A program made the translations under genes and the position numbers. Of a DNA stretch of 53,641 nucleotides, positions 9,782 to 18,531 are shown in pieces. Under the pieces are notes generated by a model. The model did not search any database, was not told the origin of the DNA, and worked only from the letters and a program-made list of their open reading frames with translations. The stretch is from Thermobacillus xylanilyticus (lineage in GTDB: Bacteria > Bacillota > Bacilli > Paenibacillales > Paenibacillaceae): NCBI RefSeq assembly GCF_907165215.1, contig NZ_CAJRAY010000018.1, positions 1 to 53,641 of the forward strand. The letters run 5' to 3'. Numbering within the stretch: position 1 is the first letter of the stretch; each line of letters opens with the position of its first letter.

Positions 9782-11077
9782 TCAGCGGCTCTTGATCAGC
9801 GCCATCTCCTGCCTGCGCGCGAATTCTTCCGGCGAGACCGCCCCGCCGAACAGCGCCTGAACAAGCGTGTAATGTTCCTCGGCCGCAACCGGTTTCATCT
9901 GCACGTCCGCGTACAGCGTCACCTTGTTCGCCGTCCGCAGTTCGTTCAGCAGATCGCTGAACATCCGCGGCAGGTGAATGGAACGCGTGTTCACTTTTGT
10001 CGCTGGAATGATGCCCGCCTCCGTCACGGCGCGTTCTCCCCATTTTTTGACGAAATAGGCGACGAACTGCTTGGCCTCTTCCTTCACCTTCGAGTTCTCC
10101 GCCACGAACAGGCCGAGACCGGGGCCTCCGATCCAGTTGTTCAACTCCCCCTTGCCGCCTTCGACGAGCGGGAAGGGGAAGAAGCCGATCTTGTCCTTGA
10201 ACGATTCCGCAACGTTCGGATTCGTCGTGTAATTCGGCACTTCCCATGTGCCGATTGCGAACATGGCCGCCTTTTCCGCCATGAATGCAGCCTTCGCCTC
10301 TTCATTGGACATGCCCATGAATCCGTCGTGAAAAGCGTCCAGCTCCACCAGTTCCTGCGTCAGCCGGGCCGCTTCGACAATCCGGGGATCGGTGAACCGG
10401 GACATCGCGATCGACTGATCCAGCAGATCCGCTCCGCCGACCCGGTCGACCAGATACATGAACCAGAAGGACAGCGTCCAGGCGTCCTTGCCGCCCAGCG
10501 CGATCGGCGTCACGCCGGCCTCGTTCAAGCGCCGGATGACCTCCTTCAGATCGTCGAACGTCTGCGGGGGGACCAGACCGCAGCGCGCGAAAATGTCCTT
10601 GTTGTAGAATACCGGCACGATGTTCAGTTCGACCGGCACCGCGTAGGTCATGCCATTCTTCTCGTACGCCTCCGTCGTGCCGGCGACGAACTGTCCGCCC
10701 AGCTCATCCTCCAGCAGGTCGTCGAGCGGGGTGAACAGGCCGCCTTCCACGTAGGGATCGAGAAATCCCGCTGCCCAAGTAAATCCGACATCCGGCAGCG
10801 CGTTCGATGCGGAGAGCACTTTCAGCCGGTCCTTGTACAGCTCGTTTTCAAGCGCTTCCAGACTGACCGTGACACCCGGATGCTCGTCCATATACTCCTC
10901 GATAATGCGTTCGACCAGTTCGTTCTGCAACGATCCGATGTGCGGCCACGGCGACATCAGCCGGATCGTCACGCTCTCGCCCGCGTTCGCCGCGGGTGCT
11001 TCGCCGCTGCCGCAGGCCGCAAGCAGCAGCGCGGCGATCAGCATGACCGCTGCCGCCGCCGGGATGCGGATCTTCAC
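9782..11077 (-). CDS. Sugar-binding lipoprotein of the YesMN operon
   Basis: 431 aa. It starts with GTG at 11077, preceded by AAAGGGGGG. The lipobox LAAC gives Cys22. The remainder is an SBP family 1 domain (ELVERIIEEYMDEHPGVTV, ALPDVGFTWAAGF, YAVPVELNIVPVFYN), as in multisugar ABC systems. It lies 30 bp after the AraC-type response regulator and in the same operon. No permease genes follow. Either it feeds a distant transporter or it presents ligand to the YesM-type kinase; the second is a hypothesis based only on gene order. Confidence 0.88.
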   Translation of the reverse strand: MKIRIPAAAAVMLIAALLLAACGSGEAPAANAGESVTIRLMSPWPHIGSLQNELVERIIEEYMDEHPGVTVSLEALENELYKDRLKVLSASNALPDVGFTWAAGFLDPYVEGGLFTPLDDLLEDELGGQFVAGTTEAYEKNGMTYAVPVELNIVPVFYNKDIFARCGLVPPQTFDDLKEVIRRLNEAGVTPIALGGKDAWTLSFWFMYLVDRVGGADLLDQSIAMSRFTDPRIVEAARLTQELVELDAFHDGFMGMSNEEAKAAFMAEKAAMFAIGTWEVPNYTTNPNVAESFKDKIGFFPFPLVEGGKGELNNWIGGPGLGLFVAENSKVKEEAKQFVAYFVKKWGERAVTEAGIIPATKVNTRSIHLPRMFSDLLNELRTANKVTLYADVQMKPVAAEEHYTLVQALFGGAVSPEEFARRQEMALIKSR

Positions 11078-11107
11078 GATCTGTCCCCCCTTTCCGATCA
11101 GGCGCCT

Positions 11108-11887
11108 TCAGGACGAATGATTGCGGTAGTCTCCCGGGCTGCTGCCTTCATACTGGCGGAACATCTTCGCGAAATGTTTCGCCGACTGATACCCGACGCG
11201 CTCCGCGATCTCCGCGACCGTCAGCTTCGTGCGCAGCAGCATGTCCTTCGCGCGCTGCAGCCGCCTGCGCGTCACGTATTCGCTGAACGTCATGCCCATT
11301 TCGTCCTTGAACAATACGCTGAAGTAGCTCGGATTGAGATGGACGCGGGTTGCGGCGTCGCGCATCGTGAACGGCTGATCGAGATTTTCGTCAATGTATT
11401 CCAGCGCTTCCCGCACCGAATCGCTGAGCGGTCTGCCGGTATCGCCGGTCTGCAGCAGCTCGCGGTCCACCACCTTCTCCATCCTGCCGATGCGCGCCCG
11501 CTCTTCGGCCTGGGCCAGAGCCCGCTCGACAGCCGAGATCAGCTTCTCCCGCCCGATCGGCTTGAGCAGGTAATCGACGACACCGAGCTGAATCGCCCGC
11601 TGGGCAAACTCGAATTCCGCGTAGCCCGAGATCAGGATGATCGCCGGCCGCTCCTCTTCCGGCATCGCCTTCAAGGTGTCGGCCAGATGCAGCCCGCTGA
11701 TCTCCGGCATCTTGATGTCGGTGATCAGGAGCCGCACCCGTTCGCGCTCCAGGATGCCGAGCGCTTCGCGGCCGTCCGCGGCCGCCCGGATCGCATAGCG
11801 GCCGCCGTTCCACGCTTCCAGCATCCGGGAGAGCCCGGTGCGCGTGCGAGGCTCATCATCCACGATCAAGATGGTATGCGGGTTCAT
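11108..11887 (-). CDS. YesN-type response regulator, AraC output
   Basis: 259 aa. Receiver domain about 4-120: acidic pocket D10-D11-E12, phospho-acceptor D57 in ITDIKMPE, Ser87, and K109 in YLLKPIG. The C-terminal AraC/XylS double helix-turn-helix is about 160-259 (HLNPSYFSVLFKDEMGMTFSEY, VAEIAERVGYQSAKHFAKMFRQYEG). It would activate carbohydrate-uptake or hydrolase genes when phosphorylated by the kinase encoded just upstream; the two genes overlap by 32 bases. Output targets are unknown but could include the lipoprotein genes on both sides. Confidence 0.93.
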   Translation of the reverse strand: MNPHTILIVDDEPRTRTGLSRMLEAWNGGRYAIRAAADGREALGILERERVRLLITDIKMPEISGLHLADTLKAMPEEERPAIILISGYAEFEFAQRAIQLGVVDYLLKPIGREKLISAVERALAQAEERARIGRMEKVVDRELLQTGDTGRPLSDSVREALEYIDENLDQPFTMRDAATRVHLNPSYFSVLFKDEMGMTFSEYVTRRRLQRAKDMLLRTKLTVAEIAERVGYQSAKHFAKMFRQYEGSSPGDYRNHSS

Positions 11888-13706
11888 GTTCTACAACCTC
11901 CGTCCGGATCGGTATCGTCAAGGTGACGGTCGTGCCCTCTCCCTCGCGGCTCTCGATGGCAAGCACGCTTATGTTTGCCGTCTCACTGCGTGCATGAAGC
12001 CGCAGCCGCTGCTGCACATTGGTGATGCCGTAACCGGATGATTCCATCGCCTTGTCGGCGCCCATGGCGAGCTTGGAGCGGATTTTCCGAAGCTTCTCTT
12101 CGTTCATCCCCGCCCCGTCGTCCTCGACGATAACGTGAAAATAGCCGGGTTCCTGCGAGCGCTTCACCGTCACCGAGACGAATCCCGCACCGATCTTGTT
12201 CTCGATGCCGTGCTGGATCGCGTTCTCCACGAGCGGCTGAATGATCAGCTTCGGCAGCAGCAGACGGTTGTCGTCCATCTCCGAATCGATGCGCCACGAC
12301 AGCCGGTCGCCGAACCGCATGCCCATGATGAGCAGATAGCGCCGGATTTGCTCGAGCTCTTCGGCGAGCGTCACCCATTCCTCACGGTTGTGCCCCGTGA
12401 TGGTGTAGCGGAACAGTTCGGAAAGCGCCACCACGTAATCGGCGAGCTCGTCTTCATTTTTCTCCAGCAGGGACCAGTACAACGCTTCCAGCGTGTTATA
12501 CAGAAAATGCGGATGAATCTGCGCCTGCAGCGCTTTCAACTCGGCCCGGTTCTGCATGATCTCCTTCTCGTAGACCAGCCGGATCAGTTCCTTCATGTTG
12601 CCGACCATCTGGTTGTAGGTGTGGACCAGCTCGCCGATTTCCGCCGTCGAAGAGATGTGTTCGGCCGGTTTCAGTTCGCCGAACCGGACGCTGCGCATCG
12701 ACTTGATCAGGCGGAGAACCGGCCGCGTGATCGCGGTGGACAGCAGCACCGAGAAAATGATGAACAGGACCGAACCGATGGCCGCGGATACGATGATGGC
12801 CGCGCGCAGAATGAATATGCCTTTCGTAATGGCTTCGACGGGCGTCAGAATCAGCAGCGTCCAGCCGGCAATGTCCGAGTGCTGCTTGACGAGCACGTAA
12901 TGCCGATCGTTGATTTCCACGGTCTTGTCTTCGCTGGCCAGCAGGCTGGCATAATCCGCGCCGGACAACGCGTCGTCCGCGGTCGCCGCGATCAGCTGCC
13001 CGTCCCGGTCGAACAGCAGCGAGACGGCGCCGACGCCCATGTCTTCGCCGAGGCTGTCCAGCCGGAACACCTGCCGGTCGATCCGGACAAGCAGATAGCC
13101 GGCCGGCGCGAACGAACGCTGGATCAGATGAATCTGCCGGATCGCCAGCACCTCGTCCTCGCCGGCCTGAGACAGGCCGATCCAGTACATGCCGCCCCGT
13201 TGCTCGTGGGCCTTCACGATGAACTCGCTCCCGACGACATCGTACAGCTCGTCGCCGCCCAGCGGAAACAGCCGGTCGCCTTGGCTCGTGTAGATTTCCA
13301 CCGAACGGATGCCGCTCCCGTAGAGCATCACCTGGTCCGCGACCGGCTGCAATCCTTGCCGATCCAGGAAGGTAGGCTTGAAGCCGTCCTCCACTTCCCC
13401 CAGCAGGTTCTGGACATAGGTGTTGGTCGCCGCCTGAAGCGACAGGGAGTCGATCTGCTTCATCATCGCCTCCAGCCGGCCGTTGCCCTGCACGGCGGCA
13501 TGGCGGATCAGCGTCTCCGCGTTCTGCTTGAGCAGGTTCGCAGCGGAATCGAAGATGACGAATCCGACGATGGTCAGGATGACGATCATGATGGACAGAA
13601 AACCGGCGAGCATCTGGCCGCGCAGCGTGTGCAGCCTTAGCAGCCGCCCGAGTCCGGCAAGATGCAGCCGGAGCGTCTGCACGGCCCTCGCGAATGGCGT
13701 TCGCAA
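11856..13706 (-). CDS. YesM-type sensor histidine kinase
   Basis: About 616 aa. TM1 is near residues 25-50, then an extracellular Cache-like sensor of about 240 residues, TM2 near 290-315, HAMP (RPVLRLIKSMRSVRFGELK), the His_kinase domain with QIHPHFLYNTLEALYW, and HATPase_c (LIIQPLVENAIQHGIE; DDGAGM). The start is best placed at TTG 13706: GGCGGTGA lies 8 bases before it, whereas the GTG at 13715 overlaps that ribosome site. It phosphorylates the AraC-type regulator encoded downstream and likely senses an extracellular sugar or a loaded binding protein. Confidence 0.9.
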   Translation of the reverse strand: MRTPFARAVQTLRLHLAGLGRLLRLHTLRGQMLAGFLSIMIVILTIVGFVIFDSAANLLKQNAETLIRHAAVQGNGRLEAMMKQIDSLSLQAATNTYVQNLLGEVEDGFKPTFLDRQGLQPVADQVMLYGSGIRSVEIYTSQGDRLFPLGGDELYDVVGSEFIVKAHEQRGGMYWIGLSQAGEDEVLAIRQIHLIQRSFAPAGYLLVRIDRQVFRLDSLGEDMGVGAVSLLFDRDGQLIAATADDALSGADYASLLASEDKTVEINDRHYVLVKQHSDIAGWTLLILTPVEAITKGIFILRAAIIVSAAIGSVLFIIFSVLLSTAITRPVLRLIKSMRSVRFGELKPAEHISSTAEIGELVHTYNQMVGNMKELIRLVYEKEIMQNRAELKALQAQIHPHFLYNTLEALYWSLLEKNEDELADYVVALSELFRYTITGHNREEWVTLAEELEQIRRYLLIMGMRFGDRLSWRIDSEMDDNRLLLPKLIIQPLVENAIQHGIENKIGAGFVSVTVKRSQEPGYFHVIVEDDGAGMNEEKLRKIRSKLAMGADKAMESSGYGITNVQQRLRLHARSETANISVLAIESREGEGTTVTLTIPIRTEVVEHEPAYHLDRG

Positions 13707-13838
13707 ATGGCTCACCGCCTTTCAGCCTTTCATGCCGCATGCATCCGGCATTTGTCAAATCTTGTCTGTTTGCAGTTTAGGAAATGAGACCATTCGACGT
13801 CAAGCCGGACAGAACAGTGCCACTTTAGATTTTATCGC

Positions 13839-13867
13839 AAGTTACCGGATTCAGAAACTCCGGTCAA
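13839..13867 (-). promoter_or_regulatory. Promoter of the YesMN-SBP operon
   Basis: On the minus strand: TTGACC, 17 bases, TAACTT. The spacer holds an imperfect inverted repeat CCGGA-N9-TCCGG. It lies about 130 bases before the kinase start. Confidence 0.5.
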
Positions 13868-14004
13868 CAAAAAAACAAAAATTCCCGGTGCCGTCATCAC
13901 GGCTTCCGCCGCCCTCCCGGGAAATGACGACACAGGGAAAACTTCGGTTCTTTCCGCAGCTCTCCGATTCCAATGCCGCGGGCGGATCCGCCGCGCGGAG
14001 CCGA

Positions 14005-15459
14005 TCAAGCAATCCCGCTTGTGCCGGCAACCGATTCTCCTCCGTTCCATCCACCGTCCAAACCGGTGAATTCCGGTTCGTCATAAGCGTAATATCGGCC
14101 CAGAATCGTCTCGCGTTCATCGAGGAACAGTTCGTCCGCAATCGCCGAGACGATCCGGGGAATGCCGTACTTCATGCCCGACAGCGCGGAAGCGGTGATG
14201 CCGTTGCTGATCAGCGCCCCGTAGTTGAAGGCGAAAATGCCGCGCAGCCGCTCCCGGCCCTCCTCGTCGCGGGATTGAAACGAAAACCCCGGCGTCATGT
14301 ACGGGTGTCCGTCGATGATCGGATCGGCGATCTCCGCCGGCGCCCGATAGACATCCCGCCACCGGAGAATGTGCGGTTCGACCAGCCGGAGCTCCGGCCG
14401 AAGCGCCGGATCGCTGACAAGGCCGGTGCAGACGATGAGGTAATCGACGCGGAACCGGCCTTGCGGCGTCATGACGGCGACGCCGCCATCCTCCGGACAC
14501 ACCGCCTCACACGGCGCGCCGAGGTGGAGCCGGAATCCGGCGTAAGCGGCCGCGCGGGCGAACGTGTCGTTCGTCGGCGGCTGATTGTGCCGGAAGAAAT
14601 GCACCATGACCGCATACTTGTCGGCGTCCCGCAGTGCGGCGTACCGCTCGATCAGGCCGGACCGTTCCATCTGCCGGATCGGATTGATGCGCGGCAGCGT
14701 CTTGCGCCGCACGAACACGTGCGCTTCGGCCGCTCCTTCGGCCAGCGCATGCTGCGCGTTGTCAAACGCCGAAGCGCCGCCGCCGAGAATGCCGATCCGC
14801 TTGCCGCGCAGCGCCGCGAAATCGATCGGTTCGGACGAATGGGCGTACAGATGCTTCGGCAGCGATTCCGCGATCATCGCCGGCACATGCCACGCGCCGC
14901 CGCCCTGAATGCCGGTCGCGAGCACGACCTTGCGCGCCGTCAGCGTCTTCGCCGGCGCGCCCGCTCCCTCGAGATGCAGCCGGTGCAAGCCGCCGCCGAG
15001 CGGCTCGATCAGCGTCAGCTTCGTCTCGTTCACGACAGGCAGGTTCAACACGCGGCGGTACCACCGCAGGTAGGCCATCCAATCGCCGCGCGGAATTTTG
15101 TCCAGCTTCTCCCAGGCTTCGGAGCCGGCCTGCGCTTCCAGCCAGGCGCGGAACGTCAGCGACGGGATGCCGAGATCGATGGACGTCAGATGTTTCGGCG
15201 TACGCAGCGTCACCATGCGGGCGTAAGTCACCCAGGGACCTTCGAAGCCTTCGGGATTTTCATCGATGACCAGAATATTCGTGATGCGCTCCCGCAGCAG
15301 GCCGAAGGCGATGCCGAGGCCGCATTGTCCGCCTCCGACGATGACGACGTCGAAGACGCGGTCGCCGCCGTGCTCCCGTGCCGGCACCCAGCCCGGCCCG
15401 CCGAAGCCGAGCAGTTCCAGATCCCGCTTCACTTGTTCGGCCAGCGCTTCCAAACTCAT
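14005..15459 (-). CDS. FAD/NAD(P)-dependent flavin monooxygenase-like oxidoreductase
   Basis: 484 aa from the ATG at 15459, which follows AAAGGGCGG. FAD-binding GxGxxG-type motif VVIVGGGQCGLGIAFGLL (about 38-55); second nucleotide motif GKRIGILGGGASAFDN (about 218-233); ATG-type motif VVLATGI and a later VCTGL. This two-Rossmann layout matches flavin-containing monooxygenase/SidA-like proteins that oxidise small soft nucleophiles with NADPH and O2. The substrate cannot be told. It is monocistronic and divergent from the aldo/keto reductase; the spacing leaves about 280 bases between them. Confidence 0.82.
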   Translation of the reverse strand: MSLEALAEQVKRDLELLGFGGPGWVPAREHGGDRVFDVVIVGGGQCGLGIAFGLLRERITNILVIDENPEGFEGPWVTYARMVTLRTPKHLTSIDLGIPSLTFRAWLEAQAGSEAWEKLDKIPRGDWMAYLRWYRRVLNLPVVNETKLTLIEPLGGGLHRLHLEGAGAPAKTLTARKVVLATGIQGGGAWHVPAMIAESLPKHLYAHSSEPIDFAALRGKRIGILGGGASAFDNAQHALAEGAAEAHVFVRRKTLPRINPIRQMERSGLIERYAALRDADKYAVMVHFFRHNQPPTNDTFARAAAYAGFRLHLGAPCEAVCPEDGGVAVMTPQGRFRVDYLIVCTGLVSDPALRPELRLVEPHILRWRDVYRAPAEIADPIIDGHPYMTPGFSFQSRDEEGRERLRGIFAFNYGALISNGITASALSGMKYGIPRIVSAIADELFLDERETILGRYYAYDEPEFTGLDGGWNGGESVAGTSGIA

Positions 15460-15691
15460 GACGACACCGCCCTTTCCCGTAGCCATGCGTGGAACAGGCA
15501 CATGCTGCCCATGTTCCATCCTAGTCACAACGCAGACGGGGCGGCAATGCCTCGCGAGCGGATTCGATCGTCATGCCAAATGCCGGGCCTCGTTATTGTT
15601 CATCGTGCACATTCCCCCTTTTGGTAAGTATGTAACCCGGAGGTTAGTAAGTGAGCCGGTTTTCCGTTCTGGTCATTCGCGCGGAGGATGG

Positions 15692-15697
15692 TACAAT
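15692..15697 (+). promoter_or_regulatory. Extended -10 element upstream of aldo/keto reductase
   Basis: TGG-TACAAT forms an extended -10 element 41 bases before the start codon. No good -35 hexamer is visible. The 15460-15690 stretch upstream is otherwise featureless except for AAGTATGTAACCC/TTAGTAAGTGAG near-repeats at 15627-15655. Confidence 0.4.
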
Positions 15698-15738
15698 GGA
15701 GAAGGAACGGACAATCTCGGAAAGGGAGGTCATGCGGC

Positions 15739-16569
15739 ATGGAAATTCGCAGCATACAAGACACCACGGTGCTGAACAACGGCGTACGGATGCCCTGGCT
15801 CGGGCTCGGCGTCTTTCAGGTGGCAGAAGGCGAAGAAGTGAGAAACGCGGTGCGGTGGGCCATTGAGGAAGGGTACCGCTCAATCGACACGGCGGCGGGC
15901 TACCGGAACGAGACCGGCGTCGGCCAGGCGATCCGCGAGAGCGGCGTTCCGCGGGAAGAGCTGTTCATCACGACGAAGCTGGCGAACTCGGACCAGGGAT
16001 ACGAGTCGACGCTGCGCGCTTTCGAGGAAAGCCGGCGCAAGCTCGGTGTGGATTACATCGACCTGTATCTGATTCACTGGCCGGGCCGGGACAAGTACAA
16101 GGAGACGTGGCGCGCCTTCGAGAAGCTGTATAATGAAGGCTACATCCGCGCGATCGGCGTCAGCAACTTCCAGATCCATCATCTGGAGTCGCTGAAAGAG
16201 ACAAGCGGCATCATCCCCGCCGTCAACCAGGTGGAGTTCCATCCGCTGCTTACCCAGAAGGAACTGCTCGACTACTGCAAGCGCGAAGGCATCCAGCTCG
16301 AGGCGTGGTCGCCGATCATGAAGGGCAACCTCGACCTGCCGGTTCTGCAGGAGCTGGCGGCGAAATACGGCAAGACCCCGGCGCAAATCGTCCTCCGCTG
16401 GGATCTCGAGCTCGGCGTCGTCACGATTCCGAAGTCGGTCCGCCGCGAACGGATCGCCGAAAATGCGGACATCTTCGACTTCGAATTGTCCGAAGAAGAT
16501 ATCCGCGCGATCGACGCGCTCAACAAGAACCATCGGTTCGGTCCGCATCCGGACGAATTCCTCTTCTGA
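15739..16569 (+). CDS. Aldo/keto reductase (AKR5-like)
   Basis: 276 aa. The full catalytic tetrad is present: D50 and Y55 in [12 protein letters not shown]80 in FITTKLAN, and H113 in [27 protein letters not shown] and [14 protein letters not shown] give the NADPH-binding end. It reduces aldehydes or ketones with NADPH in the cytosol, like the YvgN/2,5-diketogluconate reductase group. The start is the ATG at 15739 with GGGAGGT eight bases upstream. A clean terminator follows. Confidence 0.92.
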   Translation: MEIRSIQDTTVLNNGVRMPWLGLGVFQVAEGEEVRNAVRWAIEEGYRSIDTAAGYRNETGVGQAIRESGVPREELFITTKLANSDQGYESTLRAFEESRRKLGVDYIDLYLIHWPGRDKYKETWRAFEKLYNEGYIRAIGVSNFQIHHLESLKETSGIIPAVNQVEFHPLLTQKELLDYCKREGIQLEAWSPIMKGNLDLPVLQELAAKYGKTPAQIVLRWDLELGVVTIPKSVRRERIAENADIFDFELSEEDIRAIDALNKNHRFGPHPDEFLF

Positions 16570-16587
16570 TTCGGCATGATACGTCAG

Positions 16588-16626
16588 AAAAAGCCGATGC
16601 CGCTTCCCGGCGTCGGCTTTTTTTTT
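16588..16626. terminator. Bidirectional terminator after aldo/keto reductase
   Basis: Stem AAAAAGCCGATGCCG with CGGCGTCGGCTTTTT, loop of 4-5 bases, and a run of nine Ts on the plus strand and five on the minus. It also ends the YwiC-like transcript. Confidence 0.92.
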
Positions 16627-16639
16627 GTTCGTTCCGCGC

Positions 16640-17356
16640 TCAGTACGCCGCCCACGCGCAGACGAGCACCAGCACCGACCAGGCGATCTCGAGCACCCCG
16701 GTCGTCTTGACGGAGGGATGGAGACGCGGCATCACGACGGCGCGGACCAGCAGCACCGCCGCGGCCGGGAGCAGCGCGGGCGGATACAGGAGCGCGACGG
16801 CCGCCAGGAACGCCGCGTGATACAGGACCGAGTACCAATAGAACGCCTTGTGGTGCTTCTCGCGGATCATCGTTTTCACATAGAAGATCGTCCCGGTAAA
16901 ATAGAGCACGCTGAGCGCGAACAGCTCGAACGCCAGCGCGGCGTCCGTCCCGTCCCCGACCCGGAAGGCGGCGAACGTCATCAGGCTGAACAGGATGACG
17001 GCAGCCAGATCGTTCAGGAACGCCCGCTCGCGGTTCTGCTTCGCGAAGTACAGGTTGATCAGGATGAACGGCACGGCCAGCGGCAGCAGGAGCAGCAGTT
17101 CCGGTTCCAGGACCAGCAGGGCGGCGCCGACGGGCAGCAGCAGCCCGCCGTACAGCTTGAGCGGCCCGAGCCAGGCGGCCTTGCGCTTCGTCCGGATCCA
17201 CTGAAGCGCGGCGTACGCGAACAGGTACGAGAGCAGCCAGGCGAGGAACAGCAGCGCGTGCTGCCACGCCGGTGCGGAAGCGATGACGCCGAAGAGCAGC
17301 GGCAGAATCAGCATCGCCCAGGCGCCGTGCTGTTTCGGTATATAAACATTGCGCAT
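16640..17356 (-). CDS. YwiC-like integral membrane protein
   Basis: 238 aa, mostly hydrophobic with about seven to eight membrane segments. The opening VYIPKQHGAWAMLILPLLFG is the hallmark of the YwiC-like family of unknown function, found next to respiration genes in bacilli. The ATG at 17356 has GCGGGTG upstream; the open frame continues 24 codons further but with no ribosome site. It is followed by the shared terminator. No partner gene here gives a function. Confidence 0.8.
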   Translation of the reverse strand: MRNVYIPKQHGAWAMLILPLLFGVIASAPAWQHALLFLAWLLSYLFAYAALQWIRTKRKAAWLGPLKLYGGLLLPVGAALLVLEPELLLLLPLAVPFILINLYFAKQNRERAFLNDLAAVILFSLMTFAAFRVGDGTDAALAFELFALSVLYFTGTIFYVKTMIREKHHKAFYWYSVLYHAAFLAAVALLYPPALLPAAAVLLVRAVVMPRLHPSVKTTGVLEIAWSVLVLVCAWAAY

Positions 17357-17455
17357 GGGTACACCCGCTTTCTGACGGAACAATCTTGCTTCCAGTATAC
17401 CCTTGCGGAATTCGAGACATTGTGACACCGGTCACGAAGCCGGGAAACAACAAGC

Positions 17456-17486
17456 AGGACCAGAAGCTGAAGCCGCCTCTGGTCCT
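17456..17486 (-). terminator. Terminator of the agr-like operon
   Basis: 9-bp perfect stem AGGACCAGA / TCTGGTCCT with a 13-base loop. The LytTR stop codon lies inside the stem base. The T-rich stretch behind it on the minus strand is weak (GCTTGTTGTTT). Confidence 0.55.
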
Positions 17487-17862
17487 ACTCGTTTTTTCGC
17501 CCCTGTCTTTCCCGGAACAAATCCAGGATCCGTCTGTAATTTGTCGGTCTGGATACCGTCGCTTCCTTCCCTCGTTCACCGGGCTTGTCCCCCTCGAAAT
17601 ATACCTTGGCGTACTTCTCGTCAATCTCGATCACCTTGTCGATGTTGACCAGATTGCCGCGGTCCGCACGCACGAAAGGCAAATTCAAGGCTTGCAGGAC
17701 ATTCTGGATTTTCTCCAGGCTGTCGAAAGGAAAGTAGTAGACGTCATTCTTCGTATGAATCAGGATGCGGGTCTTGTCGGTGGTGAACTTCAGGATCTCC
17801 ATGACGTCCAGCTCGACCAGACCGGATTTCCCGTCTTCGTCCCTTGCGACAACCAATTTCAC
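17485..17862 (-). CDS. Stand-alone LytTR DNA-binding regulator
   Basis: 125 aa, made up almost wholly of a LytTR domain (about 5-110): a beta-rich region (ILIHTKNDVYYFPFDSLEKIQ) and the signature FVRADRGNLVNIDKV. There is no receiver domain and no membrane segment. The start is GTG at 17862 with ATGGTGG just upstream, 13 bases after the agrD stop. It is the last gene of the agr-like operon. In normal agr systems the LytTR protein AgrA has an N-terminal receiver phosphorylated by AgrC; here nothing can accept a phosphate. It most resembles the short regulators of LytTR regulatory systems (HdrR/BrsR type), held inactive by a membrane partner. Confidence 0.85.
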   Translation of the reverse strand: MKLVVARDEDGKSGLVELDVMEILKFTTDKTRILIHTKNDVYYFPFDSLEKIQNVLQALNLPFVRADRGNLVNIDKVIEIDEKYAKVYFEGDKPGERGKEATVSRPTNYRRILDLFRERQGRKNE

Positions 17863-17875
17863 AAGACCACCATCA

Positions 17876-18001
17876 TTACTTGTTCAGAAGTTCGGCAGGG
17901 ACTTTAGGCTGATTGCCCCAGATCCAGCTTGCCGTGCAAACGACGACAAGGCCTGCGCAGCCGACAACCGTCGCCAGCAAATGAAGGGCTTTTTTCTTCA
18001 T
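17876..18001 (-). CDS. agrD: AgrD-like cyclic lactone autoinducer precursor
   Basis: A 41-aa ORF. A basic amphipathic N-terminus (MKKKALHLLATVV...) is followed by a core SWIWG and the conserved tail NQPKVPAELLNK. The QPxxP-x-x-L tail is what AgrB removes in clostridial and paenibacillar AgrD proteins. Aligning on the QP, the position usually held by Cys is Ser25, so a mature ring of about S-W-I-W-G closed as a lactone, not a thiolactone, is predicted. Cys22 three residues earlier is the alternative nucleophile. The start overlaps the agrB stop in an ATGA, so synthesis is coupled. The next gene is the LytTR regulator. Confidence 0.85.
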   Translation of the reverse strand: MKKKALHLLATVVGCAGLVVVCTASWIWGNQPKVPAELLNK

Positions 18002-18531
18002 CCTGTTTCACCGCCTTTCCTTGGTAATCTTATTAGTGATAGCACCTGGATAAACCAGGTGATCGCTAATAGCTGAGATTGGAACAAGAAGTTCGAAGCG
18101 ACTAGTATTGTAGATCCAATTTTCAGGACAGGGAAATATTTAGACGGAATTCTAGTTTGTTCTTCAATTCTAGATGGCGAAAATATAATAGTCAATACCA
18201 TATTTACTATATTAAAGGTGTTTATATAAAAATTAGTAAGTTCAATGAACGGCAATAATGCGGCCACTCCGGCCGAAACGACGATGCACACCGCAGCCGA
18301 CTGGAAGTGATATCCTCCTGAAATGCTTCTCAGCAAACCGAACGCGAACAGCACTTGCATCGTTTCCCGATAGTTGCCGAACAACAGTCCCAGAATTGTC
18401 GCGACCAGCAAAGTAAACACAGTGTTTAGAAACAGGTGAAATCCGAATTGAAGCCGTGCTTCCGAATAGGGATGATCCGGCACTTCGCTTTTGAGCCAAT
18501 GCGCCAGACGAAACGCAAGTCTCTCTACCAT
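17998..18531 (-). CDS. agrB: AgrB-like peptide-processing membrane protease
   Basis: 177 aa with about five to six membrane segments. The catalytic motif RSISGGYHFQSAAVC holds His75 and Cys82, seven residues apart as in Staphylococcus AgrB. It is a cysteine endopeptidase that cuts the AgrD tail and forms the ring in the membrane. The ATG at 18531 overlaps the end of the upstream sensor gene by seven bases, and the stop overlaps agrD by four. Base composition is clearly lower in GC than flanking genes, especially 18040-18240. Confidence 0.92.
   Translation of the reverse strand: MVERLAFRLAHWLKSEVPDHPYSEARLQFGFHLFLNTVFTLLVATILGLLFGNYRETMQVLFAFGLLRSISGGYHFQSAAVCIVVSAGVAALLPFIELTNFYINTFNIVNMVLTIIFSPSRIEEQTRIPSKYFPVLKIGSTILVASNFLFQSQLLAITWFIQVLSLIRLPRKGGETG

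Noticed and set aside
8588..11926. Very long open frame (over 1100 codons) on the plus strand
   Set aside because: It lies antisense to three well-supported minus-strand genes, has no ribosome site and gives an Arg/His/Gln-rich product typical of the antisense frame in GC-rich DNA.
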